From contig CALXTN010000017.1 of the NCBI GenBank assembly GCA_944391405.1, forward strand, positions 1 to 32,388: a DNA stretch of 32,388 bases, in the 5' to 3' direction. The stretch is from an uncultured Alphaproteobacteria bacterium (lineage in GTDB: Bacteria > Pseudomonadota > Alphaproteobacteria > RF32 > CAG-239). Positions 15,885 through 23,235 of this stretch are shown here, in pieces. Under the pieces are notes generated by a model. It had not been told where the DNA came from. It made no database searches and worked only from the letters and a program-made list of their open reading frames with translations. How positions within the stretch are numbered: the stretch's first letter is position 1; every line of letters starts with the position of its first letter. Position numbers and translations under genes: made by a program.

Positions 15885-15994
15885 TTGCCGAGCTTTTTAT
15901 TTCCTTGGCAAGGGGAGGTGGTGGCGGTGTGCGATTAAAATTCGCAAGGTTGTATCTCGTTGCCGAGCTTTTTTATTTCCTTGGCAAGGGGGAG
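15885..15994 (+). repeat. duplicated hairpin unit, 75-bp period
   Basis: Two near-identical units (15885-15919 and 15960-15994). Each has TTGCCGAG pairing with CTTGGCAA (one G-T pair) around a T-rich loop, followed by a GGGGAGGT-type tail. The T run lies inside the loop, so they are not standard terminators. Confidence 0.8.
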
Positions 15995-16063
15995 GTAGTG
16001 TTGGCTTTATCCTAAAAATGCCGATAGTTTTGTTCTGTGGCGGATGCGATTACCCTTCGGGGC

Positions 16064-16195
16064 GTTGAAAATCCAATTTTCAACGATGGATGAATGATTG
16101 ATGAAAGCCGTTTTGAGAGGAATTTAAAGCCGATTGTCTTATTGGGGAGTTGAATCGGTTGCCCTTCGGGGCAGATTATGCCTAAATATAATCTG
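16064..16195 (+). repeat. cluster of three hairpins
   Basis: First, GTTGAAAAT-CCA-ATTTTCAAC (16064-16084, perfect 9-bp stem). Second, GCCC-TTCG-GGGC (16161-16172). Third, CAGATTAT paired with ATAATCTG (about 16172-16195). A CCCTTCGGGG tetraloop stem also lies just before the first. No downstream T tracts are present, so a structured RNA or repeat remnants are more likely than terminators. Confidence 0.6.
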
Positions 16196-16250
16196 ATTGC
16201 TGTTTTTTTTGATGTGGCTTGCTTTTAGGACAAATGCTTCTTTTTTTCGG

Positions 16251-16279
16251 TTGCGCAATTTCTTTTTTTATGCTATTCT
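16251..16279 (+). promoter_or_regulatory. promoter of LRR-like gene 1
   Basis: TTGCGC (16251-16256), 17 bp, TATTCT (16274-16279) with an extended TGC element. The same arrangement and surrounding bases recur before LRR-like gene 4 (20895-20923). Confidence 0.6.
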
Positions 16280-16310
16280 CTTCTTATGTTAAGTTAGTGG
16301 GAGAGAGCAA

Positions 16311-18083
16311 ATGTTTGTAGATATTGAACATTTTAAATTTCCATTGAAAGTTGCTAATATTTTGACGGCGTATGATAAAGGCGTGGTTATTAAAGGTGTA
16401 CGCCAACCCAAAGAGAAACTGACACCGGAAGTTTGTTTTGATATTCTTAAATCTACCAACTATCCGCGTTGTATTAGAGATATACTTCAACTTATTGCTA
16501 AATTGCCGGATGACGAGCAAGCCCAATTCAAAGATGTGGTGCTTGCTTGTTTTGATAACCGTGAACAACCAGAGCCTATTTTTCAATTAGGGCAAGAAAT
16601 AGCTGAAAAATCCGGCTATGGGATAGAATTTGCAAAACTTAAAAAAATTAAAGAGGGAGAGTATTTATTTTCTGATGCTGATGCTCGGAAATGTTTTATG
16701 TGTCTTAAAAGTGAGTTTCTTGATGAAGATTTTAGCGCATATGATAAAGTGATGTTTTTGAGCGATAAAAAAATTCAATTCGGCGAAGATGTCAAATTCC
16801 CGAAAAATATGGAATTTCCTAACTCGCTAGATGTTTCTTTTTATGATGAAAAAAAAGGAATAGAAACAGAAAAAGGGTGTGATTTGCGTGGTGTGCAAAG
16901 TTTTTGCTTTAAAGAAGGGGCAAAGGTTAATTTGCAATCTGTAGAAAATTTGCCTCCAAATCTTGATATTTCTATGTGTGATGAGGTGAATTTAGGAAAT
17001 TGTGATTTGAGTGAACAACCTAACCTTCGATTTAAAGACGGCGCTAAGGTGGATTTGGGGTATGCGAAAAATTTGCCGGAAAATATAGACTTTTCTTGTT
17101 GTGATGAGGTGAATTTTAAAGAGTGTGATTTGAGAGAACAACCAAATCTTCGTTTTAAAGAAGGCTCAAAGGTGGATTTGGGGCTTGCGAAAAATTTACC
17201 GGAAAACTTGGATTTTTCCCAATGTGATGAGGTGAATTTAAGTTACTGTAATTTGATAGGACAATCTAACCTTCGATTTAAAAATGGGGCTTCTGTTCAT
17301 TTGGGGTATGCGAAAAATTTACCGGAAAATCTTGATTTTTCTCAATGTTCCAAGGTTAATTTATTTCACTGTAATTTAAGCGGACAGCCTAATCTTCGTT
17401 TTAAAAAGGGTGCAAAAGTTGGTTTGGACGAGGCTACAAATTTACCTCCTAATCTTGATTTTTCTCAATGTGCAGTGGTTAATTTAAGTTATTGTGATTT
17501 GAGCTCTCAGCCTAATCTTCGCTTTAAAGATGGTGCAAAGGTAGATTTGAGACATGCTTATTATTTACCGGCAAATCTTGATTTTTCTCACTGTGCAGTG
17601 GTTAATTTAAGAGAATGTGATTTGAGCGGACAACCTAATCTTCGTTTTAAAGAGGGGGCAAAGGTTTGTTTGGATGGTGCGGAAAATTTACCGCCAAATC
17701 TTGATTTTTCTCAATGTGATGCGGTGGGTTTATGGGGGTGCGATTTGAGCTCTCAGCCTAATCTTCGTTTTAAAAAGGGCGCAAAAGTTTATTTGGGTGA
17801 GGCGGAAAATTTACCAGCAAATCTTGATTTTTCTATGTGTGATGAGCTGAATTTAGAAGACTGCGATTTGGACACGGTTAAAGAGTTGGTGTTCAAAAAT
17901 CGCGAACAGATGGAAAAAAGTTCTGCCAAACTTCCGGATGACTGGAAAGGGAAATTAGTCTTTACCGATGAGGTGTCGCAAAATGATTTGAATTTGGCCA
18001 GAGAAAAGAACCTTGCATCATCTCAGGTTGAAAACGGCTGGAGCAGCTTTGTCGGCAAAATCTTTGGTAAAGGCAGTCGCTAA
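16311..18083 (+). CDS. LRR-like repeat protein 1 (41-residue repeats)
   Basis: A 590-residue soluble protein with no signal peptide or membrane segment. An N-terminal helical domain (about 1-110) contains LTPEVCFDILKSTN (37-50) and FKDVVLACFDNREQP. A linker domain follows (about 110-196). Eight tandem 41-residue repeats (residues 197-524) have the consensus NLRFK.GAKVDL..A.NLP.NLDFSQC..VNL..CDLS.QP. Each repeat reads as two 20/21-residue solenoid turns, with cysteines nine apart forming two likely ladders. A C-terminal domain (PDDWKGKLVF) ends in SFVGKIFGKGSR. It closely resembles the product at 20954 and is more distantly related to the two genes between. GGGAGAG precedes the ATG. The function is unknown: a protein-binding scaffold or effector is inferred from the fold. 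Confidence 0.8.
   Translation: MFVDIEHFKFPLKVANILTAYDKGVVIKGVRQPKEKLTPEVCFDILKSTNYPRCIRDILQLIAKLPDDEQAQFKDVVLACFDNREQPEPIFQLGQEIAEKSGYGIEFAKLKKIKEGEYLFSDADARKCFMCLKSEFLDEDFSAYDKVMFLSDKKIQFGEDVKFPKNMEFPNSLDVSFYDEKKGIETEKGCDLRGVQSFCFKEGAKVNLQSVENLPPNLDISMCDEVNLGNCDLSEQPNLRFKDGAKVDLGYAKNLPENIDFSCCDEVNFKECDLREQPNLRFKEGSKVDLGLAKNLPENLDFSQCDEVNLSYCNLIGQSNLRFKNGASVHLGYAKNLPENLDFSQCSKVNLFHCNLSGQPNLRFKKGAKVGLDEATNLPPNLDFSQCAVVNLSYCDLSSQPNLRFKDGAKVDLRHAYYLPANLDFSHCAVVNLRECDLSGQPNLRFKEGAKVCLDGAENLPPNLDFSQCDAVGLWGCDLSSQPNLRFKKGAKVYLGEAENLPANLDFSMCDELNLEDCDLDTVKELVFKNREQMEKSSAKLPDDWKGKLVFTDEVSQNDLNLAREKNLASSQVENGWSSFVGKIFGKGSR
16899..17882 (+). repeat. eight 123-bp coding tandem repeats
   Basis: Encodes the eight 41-residue units of LRR-like protein 1. 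The DNA is more uniform than in the paralogue, with stretches such as CCTAATCTTCGTTTTAAA recurring, which suggests recent amplification or homogenisation. Confidence 0.85.
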
Positions 18084-18193
18084 TTCTCAAAACTTCAATA
18101 ATGACAGGATATCATCTGTTTCTCGGGCGAGAAATAAAATCTTATGTCTAAACTTCTTTTTGTCGTAACATTCTGTTTTTTGTCATAAATCGT

Positions 18194-18222
18194 TTGACAG
18201 TATTTTTTAAAAGTGGTATACT
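18194..18222 (+). promoter_or_regulatory. promoter of LRR gene 2
   Basis: Perfect TTGACA (18194-18199), 17 bp, TATACT (18217-18222). The ATG lies 58 bp downstream. Confidence 0.8.
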
Positions 18223-18280
18223 GCTTTCATAAATATCATCGGTGGGCGTTGCTTGTCGGTGTATGGAGGAGGATATAATT

Positions 18281-19390
18281 ATGACGAATGTAGACGATTT
18301 TATTGTGGAAATTACCGAGCCGTGGAATCCGCTTAAGTGTTTTAAAAAAGTGGCGGAAAGTGATAAGGAACGGTTTTCCCCTCTGTTTGCGTTGGATATG
18401 ATGACGCATACCAATAATCCGAAAATTATGGAAATGATGGCGACACGAATGCGTGATGCTATGGATAAGGGCGTGGTTGATTATGATGACTGCGAACCCG
18501 TGGTCTTGGGTATGGTTGCCGGGCGCGAGGTGCGTGATGATGTACGCGATATTGTATGGCAAATCGCTGCCGAAAACGGTGCGGTCAATGATTTTGATTA
18601 TGTGGAGCAAATTCCAAAGTTTATTGATAAAGAAAGCCAACGCTCCAATATGTATAACGCTTGGCATTTGAAAGAAGTCGCCGATTTATCTAAAATGGAT
18701 TTTATCGGCTATTCGGATATTGGCGCAGCGCCTGAATGCGAAGTCTTGGATTTATCACTGGCTGAGAATATTCCTGAAAAAGCTTTCGATTTTAGCCGTT
18801 GGAAAGAGCTTCGTTCGCTTAGTCTCGGTATGGCTGATTGTAAACGCGCTAAGGAAGTTAAAATTCCTGAAAGTGTGGAGGAACTTGATTTGCGCAAAAA
18901 TCATCAATTAATGCCTGATTTATCTTCTCTTAAAAATCTGAAAACGCTTTATCTTGGTGAAGAAGATATTAAACACGATAAAATTCAATTGCCGGAAAAT
19001 TTAGAGGAACTTAATTGTGGCTACGCTTCCGGTTTGGCGATGATTGGCGGACAATTGGAAGATTGTAAACATTTGAAACGGGTTTCGTTTGTAAGTTGTG
19101 ATTTGACGGCTTGTCCTTTGGCGAAGTTGCCGCCTCATATTGAAGAGTTAAATTTATCTTTTGCTCAAAATATCAGTAAGGATTTGCGTGATTTTTCCGA
19201 TTATAAAAGCTTAAAGAGGGTTACCTTTAACGGGGTGGACTTTAAACCCGAAGATTTGAAGTTGCCGGAAGGGTGTGTCGCTTCAGTCAATGGGATGGAA
19301 ATTACTCAGGCGCAACCGGCTAAGAAAAAAACTAAAATTAAAAATTTTATCGCTCAGCAGTATTACGCTCATCGTGGTCGATTGTCTTAG
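18281..19390 (+). CDS. LPX-type leucine-rich repeat protein 2
   Basis: A 369-residue acidic soluble protein. The N-terminal helical domain shares RFSPLFALDMMTHTNNPK (31-48) and VVLGMVAGREVRDD (about 74-87) with the gene at 19512 and, more weakly, with genes 1 and 4. Residues about 160-340 hold leucine-rich repeats of the LPxxLxxLxL type: IPESVEELDLRKN, LPENLEELNCGYA and LPPHIEELNLSFA, alternating with LKNLKTLYL-like turns. This is the repeat style of YopM/IpaH/SspH effectors. The C-terminus is basic (PAKKKTKIKNFIAQQYYAHRGR). No ligase or other effector domain and no secretion signal is seen. The open frame extends to 18242, but GGAGGAGG is well placed for the ATG at 18281. Confidence 0.8.
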   Translation: MTNVDDFIVEITEPWNPLKCFKKVAESDKERFSPLFALDMMTHTNNPKIMEMMATRMRDAMDKGVVDYDDCEPVVLGMVAGREVRDDVRDIVWQIAAENGAVNDFDYVEQIPKFIDKESQRSNMYNAWHLKEVADLSKMDFIGYSDIGAAPECEVLDLSLAENIPEKAFDFSRWKELRSLSLGMADCKRAKEVKIPESVEELDLRKNHQLMPDLSSLKNLKTLYLGEEDIKHDKIQLPENLEELNCGYASGLAMIGGQLEDCKHLKRVSFVSCDLTACPLAKLPPHIEELNLSFAQNISKDLRDFSDYKSLKRVTFNGVDFKPEDLKLPEGCVASVNGMEITQAQPAKKKTKIKNFIAQQYYAHRGRLS

Positions 19391-19437
19391 TGGAGATATA
19401 GTAAATTTTCAATCATGTGAAATGGTCATCTTTAAAA

Positions 19438-19466
19438 TTGACAAAACGTTAACCTCGTGTTAATAA
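19438..19466 (+). promoter_or_regulatory. promoter of LRR gene 3
   Basis: Perfect TTGACA (19438-19443), 17 bp, TAATAA (19461-19466), about 45 bp upstream of the GTG start. Confidence 0.65.
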
Positions 19467-19511
19467 ATCGTTGTTTTGGTGGGTGCAATAATAATAAGGA
19501 TAAAAATTTAA

Positions 19512-20867
19512 GTGACTGATTTCATCATCGAACCGCAAAATGGCGAAACTCCTCTTAAGCTCTATAATCGAGTTAAGGCGTGTACTCAATTTACGCCAGA
19601 ATTTGCTTTTGACATCTTAAAGCAAACCAACAATCCGCGGGTGATGGACGTGTTGTTTGAAAAAATGGAAAAGGCTCTTCATAACGGGGCTGATTATTTC
19701 TCGTATCGGGCGGCTCTTTTGGGGATGGTTGCGGGGCGTGATTGTCGGGATACCATTAAAGATAAAATCGGAGTCATTGCTTCTGCTCATGGTGATAAAT
19801 TGGCTTTTGATGAAGTGTGCGGACAGGCGCAAATTATCGGCAGAGTGGCGAAACTTAATGTTTATGACGCGCGTAAGTTAGGTAAAAAGGCAGTGCTTAA
19901 TAGTATTGAGTTTGATAAATATGACGATATTTTGTTTGTGCCGGATGTGGAACAGATTGATTTGCAACACTCAAGCCAAATTCCGGCAAGTGTTGCCGAT
20001 TTTGCACGATATCCGAATTTGCGCACGGTAATGTTTGGATGGACTTCCTTTCAAAAGGGGTATAAGTTAAATTTGCCCAAAAACGTTGAAACTGTGGATA
20101 TGCGTGGTCATACGGATTCTTTTGATGATTTAAGTCGGTTTCAAAATTTGACTACTCTTTATGCGGGGATTTCCAGCCATTTTAATCCGCCGTTTCCCGA
20201 AAGTTTGCAATCTTTATCGCTCACCTTTAGTAAACTTTCTCCTGATTTGATGACGAAAATTAAAGATATGCCGAACCTTAAAGGTTTGGATGTGGCTTAC
20301 TGCAAAAAAGAAAGGGCTGATGAAGATAAGCTCTTTTTTGAACTGCCGGCGACGTTGTCGACGTTTATTTGTAATAAGTCGGAAGTTCTTGATGAACGGA
20401 TGTTTAAACTTGATATGTATCCGAATTTGAAAAAATTGGAATGGAACAGTTTTGATTTTGCGAAGATGGAAAATAGTGGGACAGAGGTGCGTTTGCCACC
20501 GAATTTGGAAGAGTTTTCGGCGGAATTTAGTTCCTTGACACCGCAAATGTTACAGCAAATCAGCGAACTTCATACTCTTAAAAAATTGAAGCTACAGTGG
20601 GCGCATTTGGGGTTTTATAAATTACGTTTGCCGCCGAATTTGGAAGAACTGGATTTGAGCTCGGTGCAGGAGATGAATTGTAAAACGCTTAATTTATCTC
20701 ATCTCTCTCATCTCAAAAAGTTAAAGATGGATATGACTGGAGTGGATAATCCGAAAACCGTAATTGTGCCGAGTAATTGTAAAGTGGAGGCAAAAAATAT
20801 TCGGGTGATTCAGTTTAAATCGGTGCGGTTTGTTTTGAACGGATTGTTTGGTAAAAGCAGGCGATAG
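19512..20867 (+). CDS. LPX-type leucine-rich repeat protein 3
   Basis: A 451-residue soluble protein. The N-terminal helical domain carries FTPEFAFDILKQTNNPR (27-43) and LLGMVAGRDCRD (69-80), clearly shared with gene 2. Leucine-rich repeats of the LPxxLxxL type fill about 150-430: LPKNVETVDMRGH, FPESLQSLSLTFS, LPPNLEEFSAEFS and LPPNLEELDLSS, alternating with PNLKGLDVAYC-like turns. The C-terminus ends in VLNGLFGKSRR, matching the IFGK-x-x-R tails of genes 1 and 4. The start is a GTG preceded by AAGGAT at about 10 nt. No signal peptide, membrane segment or enzymatic domain is seen. Function unknown. Confidence 0.8.
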   Translation: MTDFIIEPQNGETPLKLYNRVKACTQFTPEFAFDILKQTNNPRVMDVLFEKMEKALHNGADYFSYRAALLGMVAGRDCRDTIKDKIGVIASAHGDKLAFDEVCGQAQIIGRVAKLNVYDARKLGKKAVLNSIEFDKYDDILFVPDVEQIDLQHSSQIPASVADFARYPNLRTVMFGWTSFQKGYKLNLPKNVETVDMRGHTDSFDDLSRFQNLTTLYAGISSHFNPPFPESLQSLSLTFSKLSPDLMTKIKDMPNLKGLDVAYCKKERADEDKLFFELPATLSTFICNKSEVLDERMFKLDMYPNLKKLEWNSFDFAKMENSGTEVRLPPNLEEFSAEFSSLTPQMLQQISELHTLKKLKLQWAHLGFYKLRLPPNLEELDLSSVQEMNCKTLNLSHLSHLKKLKMDMTGVDNPKTVIVPSNCKVEAKNIRVIQFKSVRFVLNGLFGKSRR

Positions 20868-20894
20868 GTCTTTAATAAAGGCGAGAATTTCCGC

Positions 20895-20923
20895 TTGTTC
20901 AATTTCTTTTTTTGTGCTATTCT
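20895..20923 (+). promoter_or_regulatory. promoter of LRR-like gene 4
   Basis: TTGTTC (20895-20900), 17 bp, TATTCT (20918-20923) with an extended TGC. The block from here to the ATG is almost the same as that before gene 1. Confidence 0.6.
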
Positions 20924-20953
20924 TTTCTTATGTTAGGTTATTGGAGAGCGCCA

Positions 20954-22555
20954 ATGTTTGTCGATATTACGGATTTTAAATCGGTTCTGGCTGTTGAAAA
21001 TTTTTTAATTCCTTATAAAAGAGGGCGCTTGGCTCAAGATAAAAAATCGTATCTCCCTAAAGAGAAGATTACGCCAGAGGTTTGTTTTGATGTGTTACGC
21101 TCTACCAATGCTCCTCGCAATATAAAAGATATGCTCGAATGTATTGCTGAGCTCCCAGCTTCCGAACAGGCGCAGTTCAAAGATGTGGTGCTTGCAACTT
21201 TTTCTAATCGGGAACAGCCGAACAAACAGCCTCATAATATTCTTCTTTTAGGAAAAAAATTAGCGGCGACTTCCGGTTATGAAGAGGAATTAGCTGAGGC
21301 GCAGAAACTTCAAGACGGAGAATTTTTGCACTCTTCTTCTAAATTAGATAAAAGTTTTGTCAGTTTCAAAAATGATTTTAAAAATGTTGATTTTAGCGCT
21401 TACGAAAAAGTTATTTGTTTAAGTGATAAGGAAATTCAATTTCTGGAAGGGGTTAAATTTCCGAAAAATCTGGAAATTCCTAACTCGTCTGATGTTTCGT
21501 TTGCCTTTTATTTTAGGCGCAACGCTAGTTTTTTGGCGACGGGAAGTGATTTAACCGGCGTGCAAAGTATGCTTTTTAAAGAGGGGGCTAAGGTGGATTT
21601 GAGCAAGGCGCAAAATTTACCGCCCCAACTTGATGTTTCTATGTGTGCGGATGTGCGATTGTTGCAGTGTGATTTGAAAGACCAGCCAAATTTGCGCTTT
21701 AAAGACGGGGCTAGGGTGGATTTGAGTAAGGCGCAAAATTTGCCGCCGCAACTTGATGTTTCCACTTGTTCGGAGGTGGAGTTGTGTGGTTGTGATTTGT
21801 CGCAGCAAAATCTTTGCTTTCGCGAGGGGGCCAGTGTTGTTTTGGAAAAAATTCAGAATGTTCCGGTTTGTCCTGATTTTTCTAAGTGTCAAAAAGTGGT
21901 GCTTTATGATAGTGATTTTAAAAACTACTTCAATCTTTGCTTTAGAGATGGGGCAAAGGTTGATTTGATAGATATTGATAATTTACCAACGGATGTTGAT
22001 TTTTCTCGATGCTCAGCGGTGAAGTTGGTTGGGTGCGATTTGAAAGATCAGCCTAATCTGCGCTTTAAAGAAGGGGCTAGGGTGGAGTTGAGAGATGTTG
22101 AAAATTTATCGCCGGATGTGGATTTTTCTGTTTGTTCAGAGGTTGAGTTATTTGGGGAAAATTTACATTTGGTTTCGCCTCTTGTTTTTAGGGAGGGGGC
22201 GGTTAGACTGAATTTTGCTAATGTGCAATCGCCTCAAATTGATTTTTCTAAGTGTGCGGAACTAACACTCAATCACTGTAATCTCCAAAATGTGGAGTGC
22301 TTAATATTTAAAAATTGGGAACAAATGAAGGAAAGTGGATTTCAACGGCCGGATAAATGGAACGGGAAACTTGTCTTTGTTGACGAGCAGCAATTGCTTC
22401 AAGCCGGAAAAGATATTGATAAAGAAAAAACAGTTTCGGCAAAGGATGAAGATGGGCTTCATGCAGCGGATGAAAAATCTTCTGCTGAAAAATCTTCTGC
22501 TCACAGTCGTTGGGGCGGGTTGGTCGGCAAAATCTTTGGTAAAGGCGGACGGTAA
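20954..22555 (+). CDS. LRR-like repeat protein 4 (41-residue repeats)
   Basis: A 533-residue soluble protein, the close paralogue of the product at 16311. The N-terminal domain has MFVDITDFK, ITPEVCFDVLRSTN (39-52) and AQFKDVVLATFSNREQP, nearly matching protein 1. About six 41-residue repeats (nt 21566-22297) follow the same bipartite pattern, more diverged from each other than in protein 1 (for example NLCFREGASVVL, NLRFKEGARVEL). The C-terminal domain (PDKWNGKLVF) is followed by a Ser/Lys-rich linker with a repeated SSAEK and the end GGLVGKIFGKGGR. The open frame begins at 20912, but the ATG at 20954 matches the paralogue start and has GGAGAG upstream. Function unknown. Confidence 0.8.
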   Translation: MFVDITDFKSVLAVENFLIPYKRGRLAQDKKSYLPKEKITPEVCFDVLRSTNAPRNIKDMLECIAELPASEQAQFKDVVLATFSNREQPNKQPHNILLLGKKLAATSGYEEELAEAQKLQDGEFLHSSSKLDKSFVSFKNDFKNVDFSAYEKVICLSDKEIQFLEGVKFPKNLEIPNSSDVSFAFYFRRNASFLATGSDLTGVQSMLFKEGAKVDLSKAQNLPPQLDVSMCADVRLLQCDLKDQPNLRFKDGARVDLSKAQNLPPQLDVSTCSEVELCGCDLSQQNLCFREGASVVLEKIQNVPVCPDFSKCQKVVLYDSDFKNYFNLCFRDGAKVDLIDIDNLPTDVDFSRCSAVKLVGCDLKDQPNLRFKEGARVELRDVENLSPDVDFSVCSEVELFGENLHLVSPLVFREGAVRLNFANVQSPQIDFSKCAELTLNHCNLQNVECLIFKNWEQMKESGFQRPDKWNGKLVFVDEQQLLQAGKDIDKEKTVSAKDEDGLHAADEKSSAEKSSAHSRWGGLVGKIFGKGGR

Positions 22556-22706
22556 ATTTTTTTAGCTCCTATGCGGAAACTTTGGTGGGCTGATTTGTTT
22601 TTTGCCGATTTTTACGCTTATTTTATGCATTTTTTGCCCTCTTTTGCGATTCTTGCCCATATCGCATTTAAATTCTTAATTTCTGGTTAAATTCTTAAAA
22701 TAAATG

Positions 22707-22735
22707 TTGAAAAATTATTTTATCGGAGCTATACT
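22707..22735 (+). promoter_or_regulatory. rpoBC promoter
   Basis: TTGAAA (22707-22712), 17 bp, TATACT (22730-22735). A start point near 22742 is expected. Confidence 0.65.
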
Positions 22736-22758
22736 CCGCACGACTTTGAAACATTAAG

Positions 22759-22776
22759 AATTTGTAATTACAAATT
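22759..22776. promoter_or_regulatory. 18-bp perfect palindrome, candidate operator
   Basis: AATTTGTAATTACAAATT is its own reverse complement and lies about 24 bp downstream of the proposed rpoBC -10 element, a position where a dimeric repressor would block transcription. Its AT-rich make-up makes chance somewhat more likely. Confidence 0.45.
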
Positions 22777-22967
22777 ATTCTACTTTTTATCAGAGCCTTT
22801 TTGTTAAACCTTTGGAAATACTTTATTTTCTGAGGCGCATTTTGACTCTGAGACATATTTTAAACTTAAGTTTTTCGTATAACCTTCTGCGGTCGGGGTT
22901 GAAAATGACTTTAAAATCGCTCAAATTTGCGAAAAATGATTGGTTTGGATGGCGAATCGTTTAGGTG

Positions 22968-23149
22968 CGTTTTTTGAAAATTGCGCCGGACATCAAAGAG
23001 GTGTTTCTTCTGTCTTAACGGGCAGAACTCTCGGAAAGGTGGGGCAGTTTTGAGAACGGTGAACATCAGAAAGATGGGGCAGTTTTGAGAACGGTGGACA
23101 TCAAAGAGATGATGCGTTTTAGAAAATGTGCCGAACTTCAGAAAGGAAG
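22968..23149. repeat. five degenerate 35-bp repeats, possible IS21-type end
   Basis: The two central units (23045-23079 and 23080-23114) are nearly identical: CAGTTTTGAGAACGGTG, then A/G-ACATCA, then AAGATGGGG or similar. Units before (22968-23044) and after (23115-23149) are more diverged. On the minus strand the units read like TTCTCAAAACTGCCCC, the style of multiple terminal repeats of IS21-family elements. No istA/istB is present, so it would be a solo end. The tandem structure is directly visible. The IS21 link is an inference. Confidence 0.6.
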
Positions 23150-23235
23150 CTATCCGTTAATCGTTTGAACGTTGAGCAAAGAAAGTTTTTTTCATAAGTA
23201 TTGTCGCAGAAACTAACCAGTAAGGATTAAAAGAG

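Larger units (their letters stand above)
15672..16310. other. structured repeat-rich intergenic region
   Basis: This 640-bp stretch has no credible gene. It holds copy 2 of the dispersed element, a duplicated hairpin with 75-bp period, a 9-bp-stem hairpin at 16064-16084, a GCCC-TTCG-GGGC tetraloop hairpin directly followed by another 8-bp-stem hairpin (16161-16195), and the promoter of the gene at 16311. The density of exact stems suggests either a non-coding RNA or a nest of small mobile repeats. Confidence 0.65.
22556..23235. other. long leader and promoter region of rpoBC
   Basis: No gene is supported in these 680 bp. It contains a promoter (22707-22735), an 18-bp palindrome (22759-22776) and five degenerate 35-bp repeats (22968-23149). 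If the promoter is used, the rpoB mRNA has a leader of nearly 500 nt. Ribosomal protein genes (rplK, A, J, L) that usually precede rpoB are absent. Confidence 0.6.

Noticed and set aside
15772..16068. 98-codon plus-strand frame after gyrA
   Set aside because: It lies over the dispersed element and the duplicated hairpins, with a cysteine/glycine/arginine-rich composition and no ribosome binding site.
16899..22297. CRISPR array or pentapeptide-repeat proteins
   Set aside because: The repeats are contiguous, coding and 123 bp long without spacers. The 41-residue unit does not follow the A(D/N)LXX pentapeptide pattern.
22968..23149. CRISPR array upstream of rpoB
   Set aside because: The 35-bp units abut each other directly with no spacers.
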